Part shown: positions 56,143 to 64,000 of the stretch, one piece after another | Layout of the letters: every line of letters begins with the position of its first letter | Numbering within the stretch: position 1 is the stretch's first letter | Assembly (NCBI GenBank): GCA_902557385.1 | Contig: CACDZF010000001.1 | Coordinates: 124,001 to 188,000, forward strand | Length of the DNA: 64,000 nt | Origin: an uncultured Pelagibacteraceae bacterium | Lineage (GTDB): Bacteria; Pseudomonadota; Alphaproteobacteria; Pelagibacterales; Pelagibacteraceae | Direction: 5' to 3' | Made by a program: the position numbers and the translations under genes | The notes under the pieces: model-generated | The model's input: only the letters and a program-made list of their open reading frames with translations | Told to the model about the DNA's origin: nothing | The model's database searches: none

Positions 56143-57628
56143 ATGTATTTTTATTAATAAATTTTTCTGCCTCTGACAATATTAATTTTTTTCTATCTGG
56201 TTTCATTTTATCAAAAACTCTAACCATCATTGAAAGTCTTGGATTTTTAATAAAAAAATTTCTATTTCTATTTATAAATCTCCAATACAAGCCGTCCATA
56301 GTGTTACACCACTCACCCTTTTTAAAATCCATCATTTTCATAAAATAACTCGATCCACATATATAAGGCTTGGTTGCAAAAATCCCTCCATCGCTAAACA
56401 ATCCCATGCCATAAACATTTGGTACCATCACCCAATCAGAAGAATCTACAAACATTTCCATAAACCATTGATAAACTTTTTTTGGTTTTATTTCACAAAG
56501 ATTCATTATGTTTGAGAGTATCATTAATCTTTCAATATGGTGAGACCATCCATGTTTTAAAGCATTTTTGATCGCATAGTCTAATGGCGGCAATCCAGTA
56601 GTGCCGTCGTACCAAGAATTTTTCATTCTTCTATTTTGTTTAAAAAAATTTTTGCTTTCCATTTCTAAACTATAGTTCTGATATATGCCTCTCATAAATT
56701 CACGCCATCCAATAACTTGTCTTATGTAGCCTTCAAGTGAATTTATTTTAATTTTATTTTTTTTATTAAAATCTATAATTTTTTTAATTATCAAATCAGG
56801 TGTAACTAAACCTAAATTTATATACGGACTAAGAGCACTATGAAAAAGAATATTATTTTCTTGATTGACCGCATCCTCATAATCACCAAATAAATTTGCT
56901 TTTTCTTTTATAAAAAAATTTAATAATTTAATTACTTCATTGTATTCAGTAGCAAACCAAAAATCCTTTGTGCTACCAGGATGATTTTTGAAGAGTTTTT
57001 CAATTATAGGTGCTAAAATTTTCGTATGTTTTGTTTGATTTACTTTCGGAAATTTTGGTATTGAAATATTCTTCGGAAGTTTATTTCTGTTATCTTCATC
57101 AAAGCTCCACTTCCCTCCCTCAGGAGTGCCATTTTTTTTCATTAAAATATTAAATTTTTGCCTTTTCTCCTTATAAAATGTTGCCATAAAAGGTTTTTTT
57201 GTTTTTGATAAATAACTTTTAAAATCTTCTCTAGAATTCAAAAACATTGGTGATTTTATATAATTCAATTTAATCTTTGATTTATTTATGAAAGTTTTAA
57301 TTTTGGCCTCGAAAAACTTATCTTCAATTTCAAAACAAGTTATTTCCTGTATATTTTTAGATGAAATAACTCTTTTTAATTTTTCTATATAATTTTTTCT
57401 AAAATCTGTTGAGTCAATTCTTGAGTATTCTACTTTAAATTTATCTACTTTTAAACTTTCAGCATACGAGCGCATAGAAGAAAGAAATAATAAAATTTTT
57501 AATTTGTGATGTTTTTCATATGAACACAACTCATAGTCTTCAGACATAAATACAATATGGTCATGCCTGTATTTATCTATGTTTTTCAAAGGGAATAATT
57601 GATTTCCAAGAATTAAAAGTAATTTCAT
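56132..57628 (-). CDS. FeS-BCP / (6-4) photolyase-type protein with altered FeS ligands
   Basis: A 498-residue photolyase of the prokaryotic (6-4)/FeS-BCP group: LLLILGNQLFPLKNI at the start, FMSEDYELCSYEKHHKLK, YIRQVIGWREFMRGIY and the SSDWVMVPNVYGMG segment. Of the four Cys that hold the 4Fe-4S cluster in Agrobacterium PhrB, two seem kept (MNLCEIK and EWCNTMDG), while the DYCxGC pair before them reads MDFKKGEW here. It should repair (6-4) photoproducts using light, possibly without the cluster. Assignment of residues is from memory, not from an alignment run. Confidence 0.85.
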   Translation of the reverse strand: MKLLLILGNQLFPLKNIDKYRHDHIVFMSEDYELCSYEKHHKLKILLFLSSMRSYAESLKVDKFKVEYSRIDSTDFRKNYIEKLKRVISSKNIQEITCFEIEDKFFEAKIKTFINKSKIKLNYIKSPMFLNSREDFKSYLSKTKKPFMATFYKEKRQKFNILMKKNGTPEGGKWSFDEDNRNKLPKNISIPKFPKVNQTKHTKILAPIIEKLFKNHPGSTKDFWFATEYNEVIKLLNFFIKEKANLFGDYEDAVNQENNILFHSALSPYINLGLVTPDLIIKKIIDFNKKNKIKINSLEGYIRQVIGWREFMRGIYQNYSLEMESKNFFKQNRRMKNSWYDGTTGLPPLDYAIKNALKHGWSHHIERLMILSNIMNLCEIKPKKVYQWFMEMFVDSSDWVMVPNVYGMGLFSDGGIFATKPYICGSSYFMKMMDFKKGEWCNTMDGLYWRFINRNRNFFIKNPRLSMMVRVFDKMKPDRKKLILSEAEKFINKNTYGN

Positions 57629-57704
57629 AATCTGAAGAAAAATATATATATCAAAAAAATATTTTTTCGATGCGGCAGGATCTCTCTATTTTTAATCCAA
57701 TTTC

Positions 57705-58043
57705 TTAAATTGGTAAAATATGATTTCCTTCTGCGTTTATATTGATTTCATAATCATTATAAACATGAGATATATCTAGATGAGCATAAAGATGTGGAAA
57801 CATATTTCCATCTGATGCTTGCTCATATATTAAATTATTTAACTTTAATGCTTCAACTTTTAATAAAACTAAATCTTTTTGATTTAAAAAATATTTACTT
57901 AGTGTTCCTTTCAATTGATCTTTATTAGAAAAATGAATGAAACCATCCTCAATATCTTTTTTTGATCCTAAAAACTTGCCCTCTTTTTTTGCTTTAAGCC
58001 ATTCGGCTTTAGTACAAATTTTATAAATAAATTCAAAGTCCAT
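57705..58043 (-). CDS. DUF952-family protein
   Basis: A 112-residue cytosolic protein with the DUF952 pattern: YKICTKAEWLKAKKEGKFLG, EDGFIHFSNKDQLKGTLSKY, LVLLKVEALKLNN, FPHLYAHLDI. Related in fold to ADP-ribosyl transferases (from memory). It stands 77 bases downstream of the photolyase start on the same strand. Function unknown. Confidence 0.9.
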   Translation of the reverse strand: MDFEFIYKICTKAEWLKAKKEGKFLGSKKDIEDGFIHFSNKDQLKGTLSKYFLNQKDLVLLKVEALKLNNLIYEQASDGNMFPHLYAHLDISHVYNDYEININAEGNHILPI

Positions 58044-58060
58044 TTTTAACTTAAAATTTC

Positions 58061-58453
58061 TTATTTATAAATATTGTCTACCTCAACTTGATATGAGTCT
58101 ACTAATTTATTATTTTTATTTGCCAGTCCAACTACCGCAAACATTTCTTTCAACATTTCATCAGTAGCTCCCTTTTTTTTTGCAGCTGCAGAGTGTGATT
58201 TAATACAATATTCACATCCGTTAGTTATAGATACCGCAACATAGATAAGTTCTTTTGTTACCGGGTCTAAAGCACCTTTTTTCATAATTTCTTTCAAAGA
58301 ATTCCAAGTTCTATCTAATTCATTAGGATCGTTTGCTAGCATTTTCCAAAAATTCGGAACTTCTGTAATTTGTCTTGTTGTTTTTATTTCATCATATATT
58401 TCTTTGACTTTTCCTTTAGCATTATTTTCTTCTATCGATTTAAATATTGGCAT
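58061..58453 (-). CDS. AhpD-like carboxymuconolactone decarboxylase family protein
   Basis: A 130-residue AhpD-fold protein with the redox motif NGCEYCIKSHSAAAKKKG (CxxC plus His). Members are alkylhydroperoxidases or decarboxylases; the peroxidase-type motif is intact. The start is preceded by an AGGAGGA site. It lies 17 bases upstream of DUF952 and 25 downstream of the IMPase gene. Confidence 0.9.
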   Translation of the reverse strand: MPIFKSIEENNAKGKVKEIYDEIKTTRQITEVPNFWKMLANDPNELDRTWNSLKEIMKKGALDPVTKELIYVAVSITNGCEYCIKSHSAAAKKKGATDEMLKEMFAVVGLANKNNKLVDSYQVEVDNIYK

Positions 58454-58478
58454 TTTTCCTCCTAAAAAAAAATTTAGA

Positions 58479-59285
58479 TTAATTTATTGCTGGTTTTAAA
58501 AGTTTCAACATTTTTTTGTGAATATTTCTATTTGAAGAAAACAAAATATTTCCAGCATATTTTGCATCTCTATTGTTCCACGTTGAACCAAATCCACCAG
58601 CTGCAGAAATGATTGGAATCACTGCGTGCAGATCCCAGATTTTATTTTGACATTGAAGCACAACATCAATTTTACCTTCACAAAAATGCATATAGCTTAG
58701 AGCATCAAAACACGGAAACTGCATTAGTTTCAAAACTTTAGGAATTTTGCTTTGTTTTTTTAATGATAACCAGCCATGAAATGCTCCAGCAACTTTAATA
58801 TTTTTAAAGCTAGCTTTTTTATTTACAAAAAGTTTTCTTTTTTTTCCTTTTTCAACAACGTATGCATTTTTTTTTGATGTATTAAAATAATATTTATTAA
58901 GCTCTGGAAAATTTGCTAGGCCAAGTATTGGATTTCCTTTATAATTTAATCCAATTAAATTGCTCCAGGTAGGGTTTCCAATTATAAATGATCTAGTTCC
59001 ATCTATTGGATCAATAACCCAAGTAAAATCACTTTTAGTTTTTTTGTGGCCAAACTCTTCACCAATGATTTCATGTGAAGGAAATTTCTTTAGAATTTTA
59101 GTTCTAATAAACTTTTCAAAAGCTCTATCCGCTTTAGTCACTGGATCGTAACCTTTGCCTTTGCTTTTATTAATTGCCTTAAAGGGTTTGTTTAATTTAA
59201 GATAATAAAACCTAGTCATATCTTTTGCTAGCCGATTTAAAAAACTAGCAAAAATCTTAATATTTTTTGAATTTAATTCAGACAT
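58479..59285 (-). CDS. Inositol-monophosphatase family phosphatase (HisN-like)
   Basis: A 268-residue magnesium phosphatase: IIGEEFGHK (Glu), VIDPIDGTRSFIIGN (metal motif DPIDGT) and the C-terminal WDLHAVIPIISAAGG (second WD motif). The DGTRSFI and WDLHA details match histidinol-phosphatase HisN more than SuhB, but inositol or sugar phosphates are possible. No his genes adjoin. Confidence 0.88.
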   Translation of the reverse strand: MSELNSKNIKIFASFLNRLAKDMTRFYYLKLNKPFKAINKSKGKGYDPVTKADRAFEKFIRTKILKKFPSHEIIGEEFGHKKTKSDFTWVIDPIDGTRSFIIGNPTWSNLIGLNYKGNPILGLANFPELNKYYFNTSKKNAYVVEKGKKRKLFVNKKASFKNIKVAGAFHGWLSLKKQSKIPKVLKLMQFPCFDALSYMHFCEGKIDVVLQCQNKIWDLHAVIPIISAAGGFGSTWNNRDAKYAGNILFSSNRNIHKKMLKLLKPAIN

Positions 59286-59352
59286 AAATGATCACATACT
59301 ATTTTATTTATCTTGATTAAAGCTAAATTTTAAATAATCCTCAAAAAAGCAT

Positions 59353-60456
59353 ATGAAAATTGAACTAAATCAAAACAAGATTTTCTTAAATAACAACGGA
59401 TCAATTGAGGAGATCCACCCTTTTTGGTTACGTGAAAGAGTGGATGGTGAAGAATTTTTAGATAAAGGTACTCAACAAAGATTATTTGACCCATCAACTA
59501 TGAACGGAGAAATCATAGTTAAAAAAGCAGAAATTAAGAATGGGTTTCTTGAAGTCAATTTTAATGATGGCGTTAAATCAAAACTAGATATAAATAAACT
59601 TGAAACTGAATTTTTAAATAAAGACACTGTTATAAAAGCAATACCCAAAAGAAAATGGGACTCTTCTCTAAAAAATGTAAAAAATTTTGAGTTTAAAGAA
59701 GGATTTTATGAGTCCAAAGAAATGCATGATTTATTAGTTTCTTTTTATGAGTATGGATTTGTAATTATAAAAAATGTTCCATCTGAAAATAATTATATAG
59801 TTAATTTTGCAAATTCAATTGGAAGTGTTAGAAGAACTAACTTTGGAGAACATTTTAATGTTAAATCTAAATCAAATCCAAATGATTTAGCTTATACAAC
59901 TTTACATCTAAGCCCACATACCGATAACCCCTATAGAAATCCAGTTCCTTGTATTCAGTTATTACATTGTATAGAAAATGAAGTTAGTGGGGGTTATTCA
60001 ACGCTAGTAGATGGTTTCACGGTTTCTGAAAAATTAAAAAAAGAAGATCCAGAAGCATATAAAATTCTTACAGAAGTAAAAGTGAGATTTAAATTTACAG
60101 ATAAAAATGTAATGCTTGAAGACTGGGCAGAACTTATTCAATTGGATGAAGAAAAAAATTTTAAACAGGTAAGATTTAGTCCAAGATTGGATTATGTTCC
60201 TATACTAGAGAAAAAAAAATTAGATCAATATTATAAAGCACGAAAAAAACTATCAGATATGTATAATTCAGAAAAAAATAGAATAGAATTTAAGTTAGCA
60301 CCAAAAGATCTTATGATGATGGATAATTATAGAGTTTTGCACGGAAGAACAAAATATGATCCTGATGAAGGTAACAGATTTTTACAAGGTTGTTATATTG
60401 ATTTTGATAGTACCGAAGGAAAATTAAGACATCTAAAAAGAAAATTCAAAATTTGA
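59353..60456 (+). CDS. Gamma-butyrobetaine/trimethyllysine dioxygenase-like enzyme
   Basis: A 367-residue Fe(II)/2-oxoglutarate oxygenase of the BBOX/TMLD group: an N-terminal DUF971-type zinc domain (FWLRERVDGEEFLDKGTQ; residues ~15-90), then the dioxygenase core with H-x-D in LSPHTDNPYRNPVPC, and the distal His in NYRVLHGRTKYD. Substrates of the group carry quaternary trimethylammonium groups. In a SAR11-like cell this could hydroxylate butyrobetaine or another betaine. It overlaps the EamA transporter gene by 4 bases. Confidence 0.87.
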   Translation: MKIELNQNKIFLNNNGSIEEIHPFWLRERVDGEEFLDKGTQQRLFDPSTMNGEIIVKKAEIKNGFLEVNFNDGVKSKLDINKLETEFLNKDTVIKAIPKRKWDSSLKNVKNFEFKEGFYESKEMHDLLVSFYEYGFVIIKNVPSENNYIVNFANSIGSVRRTNFGEHFNVKSKSNPNDLAYTTLHLSPHTDNPYRNPVPCIQLLHCIENEVSGGYSTLVDGFTVSEKLKKEDPEAYKILTEVKVRFKFTDKNVMLEDWAELIQLDEEKNFKQVRFSPRLDYVPILEKKKLDQYYKARKKLSDMYNSEKNRIEFKLAPKDLMMMDNYRVLHGRTKYDPDEGNRFLQGCYIDFDSTEGKLRHLKRKFKI

Positions 60457-61316
60457 CTCTTCGCGACTCATTAATAGCTGCGATAGTTCCAATTTTTTTA
60501 GGATTTGGTTTTGTTGTTGCAAAGCCAGCAATGGAGCATCTTCCTCCTTTTTTATTAATGGGTTTAAGGTTTACTTTTGTTGCATCACTTTTAATTTGGT
60601 GGTTTCCAATACCAAGAGGTTATCTTAAAAGAATATTTTTTGCTTCTCTTATAGCTAATACTCTTCAGTACAGTATTACCTACACTGGATTAAGTTTTAT
60701 TGATGCTTCGGCTGCAGTATTACTTGTTCAAACTGAGGTTCCTTTCGGTGTTGTATTTGCATACTTTATGCTTAGAGAAAAACCAACAGTTAGAAGTTTA
60801 ATTGGAATAGCTATTGCATTTGTTGGGGTCTATATTTTAACTGGCTCACCAAATTTAGACGGCAAATTCATAGGTGTAAGTTTAGTAATTATAGGATCAG
60901 GCGTTTGGGCATTGGGTCAAGTTTTAGTAAAACCATTAAGTAAAAAAATAAATCCATTAACACTCGTTGCTTGGTTAGGTTTATTTTCTGGTCCGATATT
61001 AATAGGACTTTCTGCTATTTTTGACGGAAACCCAATTAATTACTTTAAAGCTGCACCTTTTGAAGCTTGGATGATTGCGATTTATTTAGGATTTATTATG
61101 CAACCAATAACTTATGGCTGCTTCTACTATGTTTTAAAAAATAATCCTTTATACAAGGTATTGCCTATAGTTACTATGGGTATTCCACCCACAGGGCTTT
61201 TAGCAGCAATTTTTCTTTTAGGAGAAGAACCCACTAAAGAGCTATTCATCGGTGGGGCTATAATTATAATTGGAGTTATACTGATAGTTTTTAATAAGCC
61301 TCAAAAAAAAAATTAA
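60453..61316 (+). CDS. EamA/DMT-family transporter
   Basis: A 287-residue inner-membrane protein of ten hydrophobic helices in two EamA halves: IVPIFLGFGFVVAKPAMEHL, FASLIANTLQYSIT, VQTEVPFGVVFAYFML, and the second half ending GGAIIIIGVILIVF. Uses TTG as start, overlapping the dioxygenase stop by 4 bases. DMT proteins export metabolites or amino acids; coupling to the betaine-type dioxygenase suggests its product or substrate as cargo, which is inference. Confidence 0.87.
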   Translation: MTLRDSLIAAIVPIFLGFGFVVAKPAMEHLPPFLLMGLRFTFVASLLIWWFPIPRGYLKRIFFASLIANTLQYSITYTGLSFIDASAAVLLVQTEVPFGVVFAYFMLREKPTVRSLIGIAIAFVGVYILTGSPNLDGKFIGVSLVIIGSGVWALGQVLVKPLSKKINPLTLVAWLGLFSGPILIGLSAIFDGNPINYFKAAPFEAWMIAIYLGFIMQPITYGCFYYVLKNNPLYKVLPIVTMGIPPTGLLAAIFLLGEEPTKELFIGGAIIIIGVILIVFNKPQKKN

Positions 61317-62020
61317 CCAATTTTTTCTAAAAACGGTAAATATTTTAATATAAAAAATCCTAATACTTGAAGTTGATTAGTGGTAATTAAAATACCAGTT
61401 AAAAGTAATAAAATACCCCCTACCTTCTCAATTAAATTTATTTTCTTTTTTAAATTTTTAGAAATTAAAAGGAATTTTTGAAATAAATATCCTGATAAAA
61501 TGAAAGGAATTGCTAGTCCTAGAGAGTAAGAAGACAATAATAGAATTCCTCTAGCAATTACTTCTTTAGTTGATGCTAAGGCTAAAATTGATCCAAGGAT
61601 TGGTCCTATACATGGGGTCCAACCAAATGCGAAAGCCATACCTAGAACAATGGGACTAAAAATATTTTTACTTTTATTAGCATAAATTCTTTTTTCATAA
61701 TTTAAAAAATTAATTTTAAATACACCCAATATATGTAGTGAAAAAATTATAATAATTATTCCTGCAATAATTCTTAATGGAAAAGAATTGCTTAGAAGAA
61801 ATTTACCCAGAAAACTTGCTGATGCACCAAAAGAAACAAATACTATTGAAAATCCAAGAGTAAATAAAATTATTGGAAATAAATTTGTTTTTTTGCTTTT
61901 TATTAAATCTTCTAAAGTATTGCCCGAAATATAAGATATATAACCTGGTATAAGCGGTAATACACACGGAGATAAAAAGCTTATAAACCCTGCTCCAAAA
62001 GCAATAAACAGTTCTATCAT
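61313..62020 (-). CDS. ccdA: CcdA-type thiol-disulfide membrane transporter
   Basis: A 235-residue protein with six membrane helices and the two conserved cysteines of CcdA/DsbD-beta: FLSPCVLPLIPGYISYISG near residue 19 and GWTPCIGPILGS near 134. It carries electrons from cytosolic thioredoxin across the membrane to cytochrome c maturation or periplasmic reduction. A thioredoxin-like partner is not next to it. Third in a minus-strand run behind the aldehyde dehydrogenase and a 39-residue peptide gene. Confidence 0.93.
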   Translation of the reverse strand: MIELFIAFGAGFISFLSPCVLPLIPGYISYISGNTLEDLIKSKKTNLFPIILFTLGFSIVFVSFGASASFLGKFLLSNSFPLRIIAGIIIIIFSLHILGVFKINFLNYEKRIYANKSKNIFSPIVLGMAFAFGWTPCIGPILGSILALASTKEVIARGILLLSSYSLGLAIPFILSGYLFQKFLLISKNLKKKINLIEKVGGILLLLTGILITTNQLQVLGFFILKYLPFLEKIG

Positions 62021-62028
62021 TGAAAAAA

Positions 62029-62148
62029 TTAATTAAATAAAAAAACTATTGAAAGTAAAATAATAAATGCCGCTCCATAATAAAATGGCATAGCTTTTCT
62101 CCATGAGAATAAAATTTTAGCTGCATTTTTTTTTTCTTTTTTATTCAT
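62029..62148 (-). CDS. Single-helix membrane peptide, 39 residues
   Basis: A 40-codon frame with a good AAAAGGAT site 5 bases before the ATG. MNKKEKKNAAKILFSWRKAM is a basic helix, and PFYYGAAFIILLSIVFLFN is one membrane helix. It lies 2 bases downstream of the aldehyde-dehydrogenase stop and 8 upstream of ccdA, so it fits exactly into the operon. Function unknown; possibly an accessory subunit. Confidence 0.7.
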   Translation of the reverse strand: MNKKEKKNAAKILFSWRKAMPFYYGAAFIILLSIVFLFN

Positions 62149-62150
62149 AA

Positions 62151-63593
62151 TTATCCTTTTATACCAAGATGAGTATATTTAATATTTAAATAGTCTTTAA
62201 TTGCCATTGAGCCGCCCTCTCTCCCATCTCCTGTTTGTTTAATACCGCCGAAGGGTGCCTCGGCTTGTGCTACCAGAGGTGTATTCACTGCAACTGCCCC
62301 TGTTTCTATTTGCTCAGAAGCCTTTGTTGCTAATTCCATTGAATTAGTACAAATGTAGCTTGCAAGACCTAGTTCATGATTATTTGCTCTTTTAATAACT
62401 TCATCAAATGTTTTAAACGACAGCATTGGACATAAAGGTCCAAAGGGTTCTTCTTTCATGATTGTAAAATCATCTTTTACGTCATCAAAAATTGTTGGTT
62501 CATAATAAAAACCTTTATTAAACCCTGAAGGTTTTTTTCCTCCCAGTAATACTTTTGCTCCTTCTTTTTTGGTTTTTTCAACCAAATCCTCAATTTCATT
62601 AAGTCTTTTTTTCGTTGTCATGGGTCCTAATTGAACATTCGAATCCATTCCATTTCCTATTTTTAATTTTTTAGCTTTTTCTACAAATAAATTTATAAAA
62701 TCTTTTTTCTTATTATCTTGAATGTAGAATTTACTTGGAGAAATACAAACTTGACCATTGTTTCTAAATTTTGAGGCTATTGCCATGTCTGTTGCTTTCT
62801 CTATATTTGCATCGCTAAACACAATAAATGGTGCATGACCGCTTAGCTCCATAGTAACTCTTTGAACTTTTTCAGCCGCTTGTTTAAGCACTAATTTTCC
62901 AACTCTTGTAGATCCTGTGATAGAAATTTTTTTAACTATATCTGACGAAATTAATTGAGAGGCTATGCTTGGAGGGTCGCCAGATAATAAATTAACAACT
63001 CCTGGAGGAACTCCGGCTTCTCTGCAAATATCAACTAACTCCATCACACCACCTGGCGCAATCACATCAGGTTTAATTATAACAGAACATCCTGCAGCTA
63101 AAGCAGTTGATATTTTTCTTCCTGATAAAACTAAAGGAAAATTCCAAGGAGACATTGCTGCAACAACTCCAATTGGTTGATAGTAAACATGAATTCTGGT
63201 GTCTTCAAATCTGCTTTCTACTGTTTGACCATAAATTCTTTTTGTTTCCTCTGAATTCCACTCAAAAATATCTGCTGTAGCTCCTACTTCACCTTTGCCT
63301 TCAAGAAAAGGTTTTCCAACTTCAAGCGTTATCCATTTTGCAAGAACATCTTGTTTTGCTCTTATTAGATCAGCAATTTTTCTAATAACTGAAGACCTTT
63401 TCCAAGGAGATGTTTTTTTCCAAACTTCTAAACCTTTTTCAGCAGATTTAAGTGCTCGATCCACATCTTCTGGAGTAGCTTTTGATGCGCGACCTATAAC
63501 TTCTTCATTAGCTGGGTTTATGACTTCATATGTCTCTTTGTTGGAAGATGCTTGCCACTTTCCATCTATAAATTGTCCAAATTTTTCGTACAT
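62151..63593 (-). CDS. NAD(P)-dependent aldehyde dehydrogenase (succinate-semialdehyde type)
   Basis: A 480-residue ALDH. Seen: SPWNFPLVLSGRKISTALAAG (split SPWNFPLVL and SGRKISTALAAG), ITGSTRVGKLVL, the catalytic Glu in MELSGHAPFIVF and the catalytic Cys in NNGQVCISPSKF. The MELSGHAP signature and the length are those of GabD-type succinate-semialdehyde or related dehydrogenases; substrate uncertain. First gene of its minus-strand run, ending 3 bases before the small membrane gene. Confidence 0.9.
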   Translation of the reverse strand: MYEKFGQFIDGKWQASSNKETYEVINPANEEVIGRASKATPEDVDRALKSAEKGLEVWKKTSPWKRSSVIRKIADLIRAKQDVLAKWITLEVGKPFLEGKGEVGATADIFEWNSEETKRIYGQTVESRFEDTRIHVYYQPIGVVAAMSPWNFPLVLSGRKISTALAAGCSVIIKPDVIAPGGVMELVDICREAGVPPGVVNLLSGDPPSIASQLISSDIVKKISITGSTRVGKLVLKQAAEKVQRVTMELSGHAPFIVFSDANIEKATDMAIASKFRNNGQVCISPSKFYIQDNKKKDFINLFVEKAKKLKIGNGMDSNVQLGPMTTKKRLNEIEDLVEKTKKEGAKVLLGGKKPSGFNKGFYYEPTIFDDVKDDFTIMKEEPFGPLCPMLSFKTFDEVIKRANNHELGLASYICTNSMELATKASEQIETGAVAVNTPLVAQAEAPFGGIKQTGDGREGGSMAIKDYLNIKYTHLGIKG

Positions 63594-63640
63594 TAATTTA
63601 ATTTAACATTACTATAGGTTGTGTCTACTATGCAATTTAC

Positions 63641-63666
63641 TCATTATTACATTTTTGCAATAATGA
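63641..63666. promoter_or_regulatory. 8-bp inverted repeat upstream of the second GYD gene
   Basis: TCATTATT (63641) and AATAATGA (63659) form an inverted repeat with a 10-bp spacer in the region between the divergent aldehyde dehydrogenase and GYD genes. It is a plausible operator, but AT-rich sequence produces such repeats by chance. Confidence 0.25.
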
Positions 63667-63696
63667 TATTCTAAAAATTAAGGAAAGGAGATCATA

Positions 63697-64000
63697 ATGG
63701 CTAAATACTATATAATTGGAAATTATACTGCTCAAGCGTTTAAAGGATTTATAAAAGATCCTAAACAAGATAGAGCTGCTGCAGCAAATGCATTAGCAAA
63801 TGCATTGGATGCTAAAATGGAATCATTTTCGATAACAAGAGGATCCTATGATTTTGTTGGATGTGTTAGCGGAAAAGACTTTGAATCAATGGCTGCAGTT
63901 AAATTGGCAGTTGAAGCTTCAGGTGCGATTAGTAATTTTACTATATTAGAAGAAATGGATATGGCTAAAACAGCTGAGATGGCTGGAAAAGCAATGGGTC
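63697..64000 (+). CDS. GYD-domain protein (continues past window end)
   Basis: A strong AAGGAAAGGAG site precedes an ATG at 63697. The 101 codons up to the window edge give MAKYYIIGNYTAQAFKGFIK, KDPKQDRAAAANALANALD and TRGSYDFVGCVSG, where GSYDFVG is the GYD motif region. It resembles the protein at 49385 in order and length, so it is a paralogue. No stop codon is reached. Function unknown. Confidence 0.82.
   Translation, partial: MAKYYIIGNYTAQAFKGFIKDPKQDRAAAANALANALDAKMESFSITRGSYDFVGCVSGKDFESMAAVKLAVEASGAISNFTILEEMDMAKTAEMAGKAMG

Overview
The window comes from a very AT-rich, tightly packed bacterial genome with overlapping stop/start codons and long runs of co-directional genes. Gene content (taurine/amino-acid ABC importers with many binding proteins, demethylation enzymes, short secreted proteins starting MKKLLGIVVLG, two photolyases, no phage or plasmid genes) points to a marine SAR11 / Candidatus Pelagibacter-type alphaproteobacterium. 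This assignment rests on recognition, not on a search.

Layout. 0-2.7 kb: end of an M24 peptidase and a polar amino-acid ABC importer. 2.8-7.6 kb: a polyamine / methylthioadenosine operon (SpeD-SpeE fusion, class II aldolase, MtnA, GFA-type protein, MtnP) with divergent apt; together they make spermidine-type polyamines, recycle the MTA by-product and recover adenine. 7.6-18.4 kb: a surface-glycan island (glycosyltransferases, epimerase, RmlB, FkbM methyltransferase). It is interrupted at 10.6-15.8 kb by three consecutive small islets, each bounded by a whole or partial copy of one CAU-anticodon tRNA gene and by phased 8-bp direct repeats. 18.4-21 kb: a BASS transporter, a nuclease and a two-HTH regulator.

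21-30.4 kb: a sulfonate/methylamine locus: dimethylglycine-dehydrogenase-like flavoprotein, SET-domain protein, alanine dehydrogenase and omega-aminotransferase on the minus strand, diverging from tauABC on the plus strand. 30.4-37.7 kb: a second glycan island. 37.8-43.6 kb: PhyH oxygenase, a second BASS transporter, phosphotransacetylase, a HisD/HpsN-type dehydrogenase, LysE exporter, cupin and racemase. 43.6-48.2 kb: peroxiredoxin and a sulfide-to-cysteine run (SQR, persulfide dioxygenase, a 39-residue cysteine-rich peptide, CysE, CysK). 48.3-53.6 kb: a run of small stress-type proteins (NTF2/SnoaL, GYD, DUF1330, VOC, TPR, HCCA isomerase, sugar dehydrogenase, SMR). 53.6-57.6 kb: a light-repair cluster with two photolyase-family proteins, an SDR, DUF2256 and DCC1 proteins. 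57.7-64 kb: assorted metabolic genes (IMPase, butyrobetaine-type dioxygenase, EamA, CcdA, aldehyde dehydrogenase) and the start of a second GYD protein.

The observation I consider most likely to be undescribed is the 10.62-15.84 kb array. Three integrase-less islets sit in tandem on one tRNA gene, with 11-bp-phased direct repeats just inside both ends of each. The first and third share one repeat type and a 51/52-bp identical right end, and the middle one has a different type. The cargo is a mosaic family of small secreted proteins. Second is the 39-residue, 11-cysteine metallothionein-like gene inside the sulfide/cysteine run. No intergenic stretch exceeds about 300 bases.
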